The notes under the pieces were generated by a model. That model worked only from the letters and a program-made list of their open reading frames with translations, made no database searches and was not told the DNA's origin. Positions 31,806 through 42,676 of a stretch of 64,000 bases of DNA are shown piece after piece. Position 1 is the stretch's first letter; every line of letters starts with the position of its first letter. The translations under genes were made by a program, and so were the position numbers. This DNA comes from VAZQ01 sp963816745 (GTDB taxonomy: Bacteria > Pseudomonadota > Alphaproteobacteria > Rhizobiales > Xanthobacteraceae): positions 310,001-374,000 of the forward strand of contig CAWFLQ010000009.1 of NCBI GenBank assembly GCA_963816745.1. Direction: 5' to 3'.

Positions 31806-31849
31806 CTGGCGGTGATCGGCGACAACAACCTCCCCCCGATCACCGCCAG
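31806..31849. repeat. 14-bp perfect inverted repeat
   Basis: CTGGCGGTGATCGG (31806-31819) pairs with CCGATCACCGCCAG (31836-31849) across a 16-nt loop. There is no T-run, so it is either a terminator remnant, a protein site or a small-repeat end. Confidence 0.65.
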
Positions 31850-31895
31850 TCGCGACGCAGCTACGGCGACTGTCATCGATGGCGGTGCACGCCAG

Positions 31896-31925
31896 GTAGA
31901 CCGCGTCATTGTAGACCGCGTCATT
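31896..31925. repeat. 15-bp tandem duplication
   Basis: GTAGACCGCGTCATT is repeated head to tail (31896-31910, 31911-31925). Probably replication slippage. Confidence 0.65.
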
Positions 31926-32014
31926 TCGGAGGTCGTTGCCGCCGCGGCCTAGCCGGACAGTCTGCGCGCATTTGTCCCGCGATCGGCGCTCGGATCATGC
32001 AGAGAGAGGATACG

Positions 32015-32440
32015 ATGATCGATAGTTTCAGGTCTTGGACGTTCTTGACGCAAATCAACACCGCTGAAGGCAGCAGACCCCCATTCGACGGCAAGATCGC
32101 TGCAGTCGGCGCACGGATCCCAAAAAGACACCGCGCAACTCTCCTTTCGACGGTCGCATTTCGACTTTGGGCAGCGGCGAGCATGTGCCTTGCGGCGCAC
32201 GGCGCAACGGCGGCCGGAAGCACGACCGTGGTGCCTCAAATCTGCGTGGCAGCGGACCTCAGGATCACGATGCTCATCGAGGCGCACGGTGAGGCCCAGG
32301 ACGTCGCGGCCGAAACCTTGGCTCGAGCCTTCTTTACCGTGCTGGACGCGCGCAGGGCCTGCAATGAAGGGCAGGTCGATGCGGCAATGAAGCTTTATGA
32401 GAGCATTCCACTCGGTGCCGGAATGTCCCACGGGAAATAA
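32015..32440 (+). CDS. small exported protein of unknown function
   Basis: 141 residues from ATG 32015, preceded by AGAGAGAGGATACG. The N-terminal 50 residues are polar, with a hydrophobic stretch at ~48-66 (FRLWAAASMCLAAHGATAAG) that looks like a signal peptide, so a start nearer to it (no ATG is available in frame) or an unusually long leader is possible. The remainder, VPQICVAADLRITMLIEAHG and TVLDARRACNEGQVDAAMKL, has two cysteines and reads as helical. Not recognised. Confidence 0.5.
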   Translation: MIDSFRSWTFLTQINTAEGSRPPFDGKIAAVGARIPKRHRATLLSTVAFRLWAAASMCLAAHGATAAGSTTVVPQICVAADLRITMLIEAHGEAQDVAAETLARAFFTVLDARRACNEGQVDAAMKLYESIPLGAGMSHGK

Positions 32441-32465
32441 ATCGGTCGCCCTCTGATACGGCAAA

Positions 32466-32702
32466 ATGTCGGGGCCGCGAATGCACGCGTCGGCGGAAAT
32501 TGCAGCGCTGGCGGCGGCCGTGTTCCTCGGCGGCGTGGTGAGCGGATTCTCCGGTTTCGCATTTTCGGCCGCCGCCGTCGGGGTGCCTGATGGTGCTTTC
32601 CAGCACGCCGTGAGCGGCCGCCCCGAGGGCCTGCCATTGGCAGGACTGCCCGAACGAAAGGTTCCATTTCCGGCCGGCCACGCGATCGTAGCCAACGACT
32701 GA
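32466..32702 (+). pseudogene. remnant of a TauE/SafE-type membrane permease N-terminus
   Basis: The first ~35 residues, AEIAALAAAVFLGGVVSGFS then GFAFSAAAVG, resemble the first helix of sulfite-exporter TauE/SafE permeases, which are ~250 residues. After GVG the reading frame loses all similarity; a +1 shift there gives LMVLSSTP and a stop. The following ~110 bp show nothing. Best read as a decayed fragment. Confidence 0.35.
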
Positions 32703-32814
32703 TGGAACCGGGGGGCGATGAATTCACCGGCGAATTCGCCCGGCGGTGGTATTTGCCATCATTCAGCCAAAGCTTTCGCAATATTGTCCAATTGGGGTCG
32801 GGGGGCCTGCCAGG

Positions 32815-34857
32815 ATGGGGGCTCAATTGTCTACAGCACGCCGGTTTCCTGCTGCTGTGTCAGCACCATTGCTGATCGCAGGCGCGTTTTCCGTCTTCCT
32901 TCTCTCGGCAGTGGACGCACGGGCCCAGGGCTCACGGGGCACCTGCGAGGACGCGGCCGAGCTTGCGGTCCTGCCCTCGCCGGTCGCGCCGTGGAAGGGC
33001 GCGCCTTTGCGCGTCATCTTCGCCGCGGAGAAGCCGCTCGAGGGCGAGCTTTCGCTGATCGCGCCCAATGGCAGCGTCGCCGCCAAATCGCGTGAGCGGC
33101 TCGGCGGGCCCGCCGTATTTCTGGTTCGTCGAGGTCGCGTCGCCGGCCGCGGGGAAGTGGCAGGCAAGGCTCGCGCGCGAACGCGCGCCGGCCGAGTGCA
33201 GCACGATCACGCGCGAGATCGCCGTGCTGGACCGCGAGCCGGCACGGCCGCGCGCGACGGCGGGGAGCGTCTGGCCCGTGCGCAATGCATGGAATCGCGC
33301 GACGGAAAACCTGTATTCCGCATGGATCGAGAAGCTCTTCGATGCGCCGCTCGACGCGGCGCCGTCGTGGAAGGCGCTGCATGACGTGCTGCGCGATCGA
33401 TCGCGCAATGTCCTGTTCAACCACTTGGGTCTGCGCGAGGACGAGATGGGGCTGTTCATTCGCCCCGACTGCGCCGACCTTCCGTATTTCTTGCGCGCGT
33501 ATTTCGCGTTCAAGATGGCGCTGCCGTTCGGCTACGCGAAGTGCACGCGCGGCAGCGGCGGCGAGCCGCCGAAGTGCCACTCGTGGTGGAACATTCAGAA
33601 TGAGGAGCCTCGTCCCGCCCCGCCCGAAGAGATAGTCGCGGCCGGCGGCCCCTTGGAGATGTTTTCTCGGCCGGGCGCGCCTCCGGCGAGCGTGCCGCGG
33701 CGCGGCCGGGACCCGCTGGCGCCATTGCGCCGCCGGGACCTCCGGCAAAGCCCTATGGACCTCCGCCGCGGCCGCCGGGGCTCGCGGCGGGTTTCGGTCA
33801 CTATCTGCGCTTCAGCATCGCCGACGGCGTCCACTCCGGATCCGGGCGAACGCGGGCGAACGACGACAACACCGACTACTATCCCGTGCCGCTGAACCAG
33901 GACACGCTGCGCCCGGGGACCGTGTACGCCGATCCGTACGGACATCTTCTTGTGATCGTGCGGCGCGTGCCGCAGTCGGACGGCGCGCGCGGGCGTCTTC
34001 CTCGCCGTCGACGGGCAGCCCGACGGGACGGTCGCGCGCAAGCGTTTCTGGCGCGGCAATTTCCTGTTCGCGCAGGATCCCGCGCTCGGCGGCCCCGGGT
34101 TCAAGCACTTCCGGCCGATCGTGCGTGCCGGAAACGGCGGCTTGCGCCGGCTGACCAACGACGAGATCGCGAAGCATCCGCAGTACGGCGATTTCTCGCT
34201 CGATCAGGCGCGGCTCGGCGATCGAGGACTTCTACGACCGGATGGATGACGTGATGTCGCCGGCGCCGCTCGATCCCGTGCGCGCGATGAAGGAGGCGAT
34301 CACGTCGCTCGAAGAGCAGGTGAAGGCGCGCGTGACGTCGGTCGAAAACGGGCGAAAGTTCCAGACCAGCGGGAAGGGCGAGGCGTCCATGCCGGACGGC
34401 GCGGCGATCTTCGAGACCACCGGCGCGTGGGAAGATTTCGCGACGCCGTCGCGCGATTTGCGCCTGTTGATCGCGATGGACGTGGTGCGCACCTTTCCGG
34501 ATCGCGTCGCGCGGCGGCCCGAGCGCTACGCGATGCCGCAAGGGAAGAGCGTCGCGGCCGTGAAGGCGGAATTGGTGAGCGTGCTCGCGGCGGAGCTTGC
34601 GGCGCGCAAGTTCTCTTATCCGCGCACCGATGGCTCCCCCTGGACGCTCACGGTCAAGGATGTGATCGACCGCGCGGCGGATCTCGAGATGGCCTACAAC
34701 GTGAACGACTGCGTCGAGCTGCGCTGGGGCGCGCCGGAGAAGAGCGAGGAGGCGTCGACGTGCAAGCGGTATGCATCGCGGGCGCAGCGCACGAAGATGG
34801 CGGAGTACCGCGCGTGGTTCAATGAGCGGCGCCGGCCGCCGCGGCAGCAGTCGATGA
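32815..34857 (+). CDS. large exported protein of unknown function, frameshifted
   Basis: About 680 residues. The ATG at 32815 leads to a signal peptide (PLLIAGAFSVFLLSAVDARA). The mature part has well-formed blocks with no family I can name: PVRNAWNRATENLYSAWIEK, DCADLPYFLRAYFAFKMALP, a Pro-rich linker (APPGPPAKPYGPPPRPPG), DDNTDYYPVPLNQDTLRPGT, VYADPYGHLLVIVRRVPQSD, KRFWRGNFLFAQDPALGGPG, FYDRMDDVMSPAPLDPVRAM and ETTGAWEDFATPSRDLRLLI. The DCADLPYFLRAY block and the single His in DPYGHLL recall papain/NlpC-like folds, but this is a guess. Several extra bases (near 33107, 33640-33700, 33985, 34213, ~34840) break it. It ends overlapping the NlpC/P60 start by ATGA. Confidence 0.65.
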
Positions 34858-35821
34858 AACGACGCGACTTCGTCACGCTCCTGGGCGGCGCCGTCGCTTG
34901 GCCGCCTTGCGGCACAGGCGCAGCAGCCGGCGGAAGGCGCGGCTGTCGCAAGAGGCAGCGGACTGGACCCGCGGATAACTCCGGCGCGACCCGACCTCGC
35001 GGCCAAGCATCTCGCCGGCATCGTGGAAGCTCAGCGCTTCGTCGAGGGAAAGGCATACGAGATCGACGCCGCACAGGCGCCCGTGCGCAAAACGCCCTCG
35101 CACGAGGCGGCGCTCGAGACGGAAGCGTTGAAGGGCGAGCGGGTCACGATCTACGACATCGGCGAGGACGGCTGGGCGTGGGGACAGCTCGCCGGCGACG
35201 GCTATGTCGGGTTTGTGCCGGCCAGCGCGCTGCGCGCACCCGGACCGCCTGCGACCCACAAGGTGACGGCGCTGCGCACGTTCGTCTTCCCCGGCCCTTC
35301 GATCAAGCTGCCCCCGACCGAAACGCTTTCGTTCGGCTGCCAGCTCGTCATCGCGCGCATCGACGGGCCGTTCGCGATCACCGCCTCCGGCGGTCATGTG
35401 TCTGTTCTCCACCTCGCACCCGTCGAGACGAGGGAAACCGATTTCGTCGCGGTCGCGGAGCGGTTTTTGGGAACACCCTATTTGTGGGGAGGAAAGACCA
35501 GTCTCGGCCTCGACTGCTCGGGATTGGTGCAGCTCGCGCTCGCCGCCTGCGGCATCGCTTGTCCGCGCGACACCGACATGCAGGAGCAGGCACTGGGCAG
35601 CGCGCTCGCGCGCCCGCACGAGCTCGCTCAATTGCGGCGAGGCGATCTTGTGTTCTGGAAGGGCCATGTCGCCATCGTGCGGGACGAAGCGACGCTCGTG
35701 CATGCCAACGCCTCCGGTCACATGGCGGTCGCCGTCGAGGCGACTCGCGCCGGCGATCGCCCGCATTCGCGCGGTGGCCGGCGAGGTCACCAGCGTGCGC
35801 CGCCTGCCGCCGCCCTCTTGA
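34854..35821 (+). CDS. NlpC/P60 (C40) peptidase with SH3-like domains and an ABC-receptor-type leader
   Basis: Cell-wall peptide hydrolase, predicted to cut D-Glu-diaminopimelate bonds. The catalytic domain has Cys in GGKTSLGLDCSGLVQLALAA, His in FWKGHVAIVRD and a polar third residue in LVHANASGHMAV; an SH3-like region precedes it (VTIYDIGEDGWAWGQLAGDG). Residues 1-23, MKRRDFVTLLGGAVAWPLAA, are the Arg-Arg leader usually seen on Rhizobiales ABC receptors, whereas homologs I know start near LDPRITPARPDLAAKHLAG. So an export signal seems fused to a normally cytoplasmic start. Two extra bases (near 34904, 35742); corrected length 321 residues. Confidence 0.83.
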
Positions 35822-35896
35822 GCTTGATTTACTAAAACCGCCGACGGCATTTGTTTGGCCTGCCCGCTGACTGATCCTCACGAGCTCGAACAAACG

Positions 35897-35923
35897 AAAA
35901 CCCCGGGCTCGGCCCGGGGTTTT
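35897..35923. terminator. bidirectional Rho-independent terminator
   Basis: AAAACCCCGGGC, loop TCG, GCCCGGGGTTTT: a perfect stem with A-run on one side and T-run on the other, so it can serve both the NlpC/P60 gene (plus) and the small minus-strand gene ending at 35948. Confidence 0.92.
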
Positions 35924-35947
35924 GCTGATGTCTTGCCGTGTGCGCGA

Positions 35948-36094
35948 TCAGTACCTGGCGGCGACCGGTGCCGAGCCCCCGCCGAACAGGAAATTGATCC
36001 CGACCTTGACCACGCTCTTTCTCTCCTTGATGTCGAGATTCACCGCGCGATGCGGAATGAAGTGCTCGCGCGCAACCGAAACAATCGCGTCCAT
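35948..36094 (-). CDS. short ORF resembling the C-terminal strand of an outer-membrane barrel
   Basis: 48 residues from ATG 36094: EHFIPHRAVNLDIKERKSVV, then KVGINFLFGGGSAPVAARY to the stop. A final strand with alternating hydrophobics (KVGINFLF) and a C-terminal aromatic (ARY) is the usual last strand and beta-signal of Omp25/Omp31-like porins in rhizobia. No upstream barrel is present, so this is a fragment or a very small gene. It reads into the terminator at 35897-35923. Confidence 0.45.
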   Translation of the reverse strand: MDAIVSVAREHFIPHRAVNLDIKERKSVVKVGINFLFGGGSAPVAARY

Positions 36095-36136
36095 CGTCGT
36101 TCCCGGCCAAGCCTGTGACCCTAATGCTTGCCTGCG

Positions 36137-36400
36137 TTACTTGCGTTGACCCATTTTCTGCGAGACGCAAGCGTCGAAAGCGCCGAATCTATTGGTCCCG
36201 CCTGAGGAGCCTGTGCCGCCTCCGACTCTCCCGAGATACCCTCCGCCATATTGCCATCGGCCGGTCTTGGGATCGCACTTCCCCCCAATCTCGATCGCGC
36301 ATTGGGCTTGAATGCTTTGGCACTTGCCCTCCGCCGAGATGGCCGGACCTGCACTTATCGAAAACATTCCAACCGATGCGATCAGGATCGTTCGATACAT
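36137..36400 (-). CDS. small exported four-cysteine protein
   Basis: 87 residues from ATG 36400 (GGGGGAACGCAA upstream). Signal peptide MYRTILIASVGMFSISAGPA, cleavage near ISAE. The mature part, GKCQSIQAQCAIEIGGKCDP then KTGRWQYGGGYLGRV and DACVSQKMGQRK, has four cysteines like other short periplasmic proteins of Bradyrhizobiaceae. Not assigned to a named family. Composition is more AT-rich than the big genes around it. Confidence 0.6.
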   Translation of the reverse strand: MYRTILIASVGMFSISAGPAISAEGKCQSIQAQCAIEIGGKCDPKTGRWQYGGGYLGRVGGGTGSSGGTNRFGAFDACVSQKMGQRK

Positions 36401-36582
36401 TTGCGTTCCCCCATTCCTGGCGATCTTCGCCAGTCAACGCAAAGTAGCAGGAAAGCTGACATGCCCGTTAGCTAAATCCGCGCGCGACGCGGCGCCAAAT
36501 GCACATCTCCGTTCCGTGAAATGATGCTGCCTGACGCGCGCCGTCACCGGTGTGCTCGCGGCGATGCGGATCGGAGCTTTTT

Positions 36583-36882
36583 TTATGGTCTGCGCGCGGC
36601 GCTCGCCGCCGCCGTGATCCGCTCGAGGGCTTTTTGCCGCCTGGCGTCGAGCTTGCCGTCCCGAAGCCTGGATTGATGACGGCTGGCCAGCCCGGAAAGA
36701 TAGTCACGGGTGTCCGGCGCGATGACCTTCGCGCGTTCGACACTGACAGCGACCCGTTCCAGGAACGCCACGTCCTCCTGGGGCCGCTGAATCGGAGTCA
36801 GGGCTACTGACGTGCCGGTCGCGACTGCGATAGCGAGCCCGAGCAGCAGTGGTGTAATGCCGTTTGCCACGTTGGCCTCCAT
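36583..36882 (-). CDS. small exported protein of unknown function
   Basis: 99 residues from ATG 36882 (CTCGAGGG upstream), chosen over a TTG at 36903. Hydrophobic start (ANGITPLLLGLAIAVATGTS) is a probable signal peptide or anchor. The rest is charged and helical: VAFLERVAVSVERAKVIAPD, DYLSGLASRHQSRLRDGKLD, ARRQKALERITAAASAARRP. Not recognised. Confidence 0.5.
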   Translation of the reverse strand: MEANVANGITPLLLGLAIAVATGTSVALTPIQRPQEDVAFLERVAVSVERAKVIAPDTRDYLSGLASRHQSRLRDGKLDARRQKALERITAAASAARRP

Positions 36883-36903
36883 CCCTCGAGTGCCTGTCCG
36901 CAA

Positions 36904-37466
36904 GCTAGGGGGAGGGGAGCGGTGATGATGTGATGGTTGTCACAGCACGGGAGGGCGCTCCGGTGCCATGGCGTCGGCTACAAAATGAATTATCAATTGA
37001 CTACGATATGAGGTTGATATAGGATTCGTTTTGTCTCGCTCATCGAGGGGCGTCTTCCGGAGACGGTCCATAGGCGGAGCGAGGTGTGGCGTCCCGCGAT
37101 GCGGCTCGTAACCGCAGCCCCGGGAGGTCCGGGGCACCGCCCGCCAGGCACTACGACCTGGCTGCGAGGAGCTCGCTGCACGGGTTGCGGAGGACAATTC
37201 CGCAGACGGAAGCGCGGCCCCCGGCCACAAATCGCCACGGTGGAGCGCCGAGAGGCGCGCGTCCCGCGTCATGGGACGCAGGGTGCTTCGCAAGCACCCG
37301 GCCCGCCGCGTCATGTGCGGGCCAACCGGGTGCCGCTGCACCCGGGCGCCTGTCGGCGCTCCGCCCACCCCTCAAGGTGGGACTTCATTTCACCACCCGG
37401 GCGCAATCGCGCCGCGGGAACGAATAGGGCTGTTTGAAATCGTGAGACTGGAGGGCTCTCGACCGG
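36904..37466. ncRNA. gene-free region ending in a cluster of perfect hairpins (candidate structured RNA)
   Basis: No credible protein gene in 560 bp. At 37259-37381 four hairpins lie in a row: GCGTCCC/GGGACGC (37259-37279), GGGTGCTT/AAGCACCC (37281-37299, 3-nt loop), CGGGTGC/GCACCCG (37327-37344) and CCCAC/GTGGG (37364-37381). Such a chain of stems in 120 bp suggests a structured RNA or a repetitive element rather than chance, even at high GC. The strand is not determined. The 36904-37100 part, which is more AT-rich, could hold a promoter. Confidence 0.35.
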
Positions 37467-37645
37467 CCTCATGCTGAGGAGCGTCGCAGCGCGGGCAGGC
37501 ACACGCGGCCCACAAGTTCGAGCGCTGCGATGCGTCTCGAAGCATGCGGCCGCAGCACGAGCCGGGCCGCCCCATCCTTCGAGACGCGCGCACGCGCGTC
37601 CGAGCTTGCCGAACGTGCTCGGCTTGCGCGCTCCTCAGGATGAGG
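37467..37645. repeat. long imperfect inverted repeat
   Basis: CCTCATGCTGAGGAGC (37467-37482) pairs with GCTCCTCAGGATGAGG (37630-37645), and inside it GCGTCTCGAAGCATGCGGCC pairs with GGCCGCCCCATCCTTCGAGA. This matches in style the CCTCATGGTGAGGAGCGCG repeats scattered through Bradyrhizobium-type genomes. It lies downstream of csoR and may end its transcript. Confidence 0.7.
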
Positions 37646-37682
37646 CGGCGCGAGACTGCGTCGGCACGTCGATCTGCGGCAA

Positions 37683-37959
37683 TCACCGGTCCGCGCGGCC
37701 GACGACGTCCATCAGCTCTTCGATCTTCCTGCGCTGGTCGGCCTTGTTGCCGGAGGCGATCGCGTGCTCCACGCAATGAGCGACATGGTCGCGCAGGATT
37801 TCCTCCTCCACGCGCCGCAGCGCGGCGCGCACCGCCGATACCTGGGTGACGATGTCGATGCAGTAGCGATCCTCCTCGACCATGCGCGCGAGGCCGCGCA
37901 CCTGGCCCTCGATCCGGCTCAGCCGCTTCGCACAGGACGCCTTGATGTCGTTTCGCATG
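37683..37959 (-). CDS. csoR: CsoR-family copper-sensing repressor
   Basis: Cytoplasmic all-helical repressor released from DNA by Cu(I). 91 residues, standard size. Marks: LSRIEGQVRGLARMVEEDRY then CIDIVTQVSAVRAALRRVEE, and DHVAHCVEHAIASG; the Cys of RYC, the His and Cys of HVAHC give the Cys-His-Cys copper site. It is divergent from copA with 53 bp between start codons, and a palindrome-like site lies there, so it probably represses both itself and copA. The FrmR/RcnR branches differ in the metal residues, which favours CsoR. Confidence 0.88.
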
Positions 37960-37965
37960 GCGTCT

Positions 37966-37986
37966 ATATACCCCCATACGGTATCC
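37966..37986. promoter_or_regulatory. probable CsoR operator between csoR and copA
   Basis: ATATACCCCCATACGGTATC, an imperfect inverted repeat with a C-tract and outer TATAC/GTAT half-sites, as in known CsoR-type operators. It sits between the divergent starts and overlaps likely -10 elements. Confidence 0.6.
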
Positions 37987-38012
37987 GTTTCAATCCCGGT
38001 CCAGGATCGGCA

Positions 38013-40362
<2,350 letters not shown>

Positions 40363-40471
40363 GCTTTTCGGCCGGTCATCTTCGAATGGCTGTGCCGTCA
40401 AATTTGCATGAAAGGCTTGCAGCCTCATCGGCGTAAGCTTGGAATAATAATAAAGTGGTCGGGAGGATTCG

Positions 40472-40810
40472 ATGAAGCGCGCCGCCGCCGCTCTCCTGCT
40501 ATTGCTGGTCCCGTCAACCGCGTTCGCGCAGCAAGCCGCCCCGCACGATGCACTGAACGACACCCAGAAGATGGGTCGGCAGGTATTCGCCCAGTCGTGC
40601 GGCGTGTGTCACCTGCCGCCGGCGATCAACGCGCGCACCTATGGCCCGCTGCTGTCCAAGGAGACGGCCGGCGGCATGGACGAGGTGATCCGCGGCGTCA
40701 TCAGCGAAGGCACGCCGCGCATGCCGGCCTTCAAGCACTATCTCAATCGCGCCGAGATGGACGCCATCATCGCATATATGAAAGCGGTCCCCGCAGCCGC
40801 CACCCGTTGA
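40472..40810 (+). CDS. exported monoheme cytochrome c
   Basis: 112 residues. Signal peptide MKRAAAALLLLLVPSTAFAQ; heme site FAQSCGVCHLPPAINARTYG; distal Met probably in EGTPRMPAFKHYLNRAEM. GGGAGG lies before ATG 40472. It ends 23 bp before the cytochrome/propeller gene, so the two are likely one operon and one redox chain in the periplasm. It would pass electrons between the larger protein and a terminal oxidase or dehydrogenase; the direction is not known. Confidence 0.9.
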   Translation: MKRAAAALLLLLVPSTAFAQQAAPHDALNDTQKMGRQVFAQSCGVCHLPPAINARTYGPLLSKETAGGMDEVIRGVISEGTPRMPAFKHYLNRAEMDAIIAYMKAVPAAATR

Positions 40811-40833
40811 GCGGACAAGCAAGGAGCAACGCC

Positions 40834-42667
40834 ATGAAGACCCATCGGTTGATGTTGGGCGTACTCGTCGCCGCCGGTTTCGCGCACCACGGCGCACGCC
40901 GCCGATCACCTGCTCAGCGGGACGATCGTGTCGGCCGCGGGCGAGAAGCTTTCCGGCGTGACGGTCTCGGCCAAGGCTCAAGGCACGACGATCACCACCA
41001 GCGTCTATACCGACGAGCAGGGCAACTACTATTTCCCGGCGCTTGCCGCCGGCAAATACAGCGTCTGGGCGCAGGCGCTCGCCTTCGACCTTTCGAAGAG
41101 CGAGGTTGACCTCACCGCCGCTAAGCGCGCCGACCTCACGCTCAAGCCGATGACCGACTTCGAGCGCCAGGTGCGCCAGCTGCCGGGCGAGATGCTGATG
41201 GCGGCGCTGCCCGAAGCCACCGACGACGACGCCCGCAACAAGCGGGCGTTCCGCAACCTCTGCACCGGCTGCCACACGCCGAGCTACGTGCTGCAGTTCC
41301 GCTTCGACGAGGACGGCTGGAACAAGATCATCGACATGATGAAGGTCGTGCCCAACAGCGGCGTCTATCCGGCCAATCCCAAGCCGAATGCGCTGATCGA
41401 TTTCCACCAGAAGCAGCTCGCCGCCTATCTCGCCCGCGCCCGCGGTCCCGGCGAGAGCTCGCTCAAGATCACGCCGCGGCCGCGGCCGAGCGGGGAGGCC
41501 GCCCGCGCGGTGTGGAAGCTCTACGACCTGCCGCTCGTGCCGGAGGCCGGCATCGGCACCAAGTACCAGACCAACGACGGCACCGACTGGTCCATGGGGA
41601 CGACCTCCAAGATCGGTCTCATCACCCATGACGGCGGCATGGATTTCGACGGCAATCTCTGGTTCACGTCGAACAATGCCAATCGCCTCGCGACGGTCGG
41701 CCGCGTCGACGCCAAGACCGGCGAGGTCAAGCTGCTCAAGGTGCCCCGCAACGACGGGCTCGCCGCCAACGCCCATGGCCTGGCGCGCGACCAGCAGGGC
41801 AATTTCTGGTTCGACGTCAATCCCGGCCGCCGCAGCCTGGGCAAGCTCGATCCCAAGACCGAGAAGATCGACGTCTACATGACCCCGCCCAACATGTCGC
41901 CGCTCGGCGGCGCGGTGACCGTCGATGTCGACGGCAAGGGCAAGGTCTGGGCCTCGGCGCCGGACGGTGCCGTGCGCTTCGACCCCGAGACCGAGCGTTT
42001 CACCGACTTCAAGTCGCAGGCCTACAAGACCGCGCGCGGCACCGGCACGACCTATGGCGCGGCGGGAGATCGCGACGGCAACGGCTGGTGGACACAGATG
42101 GCGTTCGACATCGTCGGCAAGGCCGATCCGGTCACCGGCAAGACGCAGGAGGTGAAGCTCCCGATCGTCAAGGCCGAGATGGATCGCGCCACGCCGGAAG
42201 CGCGTGCGGTCTACGACAAGTTCGACGAGCTCGCCTTCGGCAGCCCGCTGCCGTGGCATCAGGGCCCGCGCCGCATGGGCACCGACAAGAACGCCGACGT
42301 GCTCTGGGTCGGCAATTCCTGGGGCGGCAGCTTGGCGCGCATCGACACCAGGACGCTAGAAACGTCGATCGTCCCGCTGCCCGACCCCACCGCGATGCAG
42401 CCCTATCACATCGCGGTCGACAAGAACCACAACGTCTGGGGCAACCTCTGGACCAACGACCAGATCCTCAAATACGACCCCGCGACGTCCAAATGGACGA
42501 TCTTCGAGCTGCCGGTGCGCGGCACGGAGATCCGCCACATCGCGCTCGACGAGCGCGGCGGCAAGACGCAGGTGATCCTGCCGGTCTACCGCACCAACCA
42601 GATGGGCGTGATGACCTTGCGCAGCGAAGCGGAGCTGGCGGCGCTCAAGGCGCAGGCGGCGCGATAA
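40834..42667 (+). CDS. exported fusion: carboxypeptidase-regulatory-like domain, cytochrome c, Vgb/NHL-like beta-propeller
   Basis: 610 residues after removing one extra C near 40882. Signal peptide MKTHRLMLGVLVAAGFA, cleavage near HAAD. Then a CarbRegD-like beta-sandwich (LSGTIVSAAGEKLSGVTVSA, YTDEQGNYYFPALAAGKYSV), a heme site (FRNLCTGCHTPSYVLQFRFD), and a propeller like virginiamycin B lyase (GGMDFDGNLWFTSNNANRLA, LARDQQGNFWFDVNPGRRSL, YHIAVDKNHNVWGNLWTNDQ). Vgb-type propellers can be lyases or just sensors; fused to heme it is more likely a periplasmic oxidoreductase or substrate-binding part of a dehydrogenase complex. The substrate is unknown. Confidence 0.83.
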
Positions 42668-42676
42668 GGAGAGAGG

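Larger units (their letters stand above)
31541..32014. other. 474-bp intergenic region with repeats and no clear gene
   Basis: Between the CadC-like regulator and a small exported protein. It holds a 14-bp inverted repeat and a 15-bp tandem duplication, listed separately. Open frames here lack ribosome-binding sites and recognisable content, and I do not call a gene. Confidence 0.4.

Noticed and set aside
37271..37477. Small plus-strand ORF over the hairpin cluster
   Set aside because: No ribosome-binding site; the translation is Arg/Pro/Cys-rich low complexity and simply reflects the palindromes.
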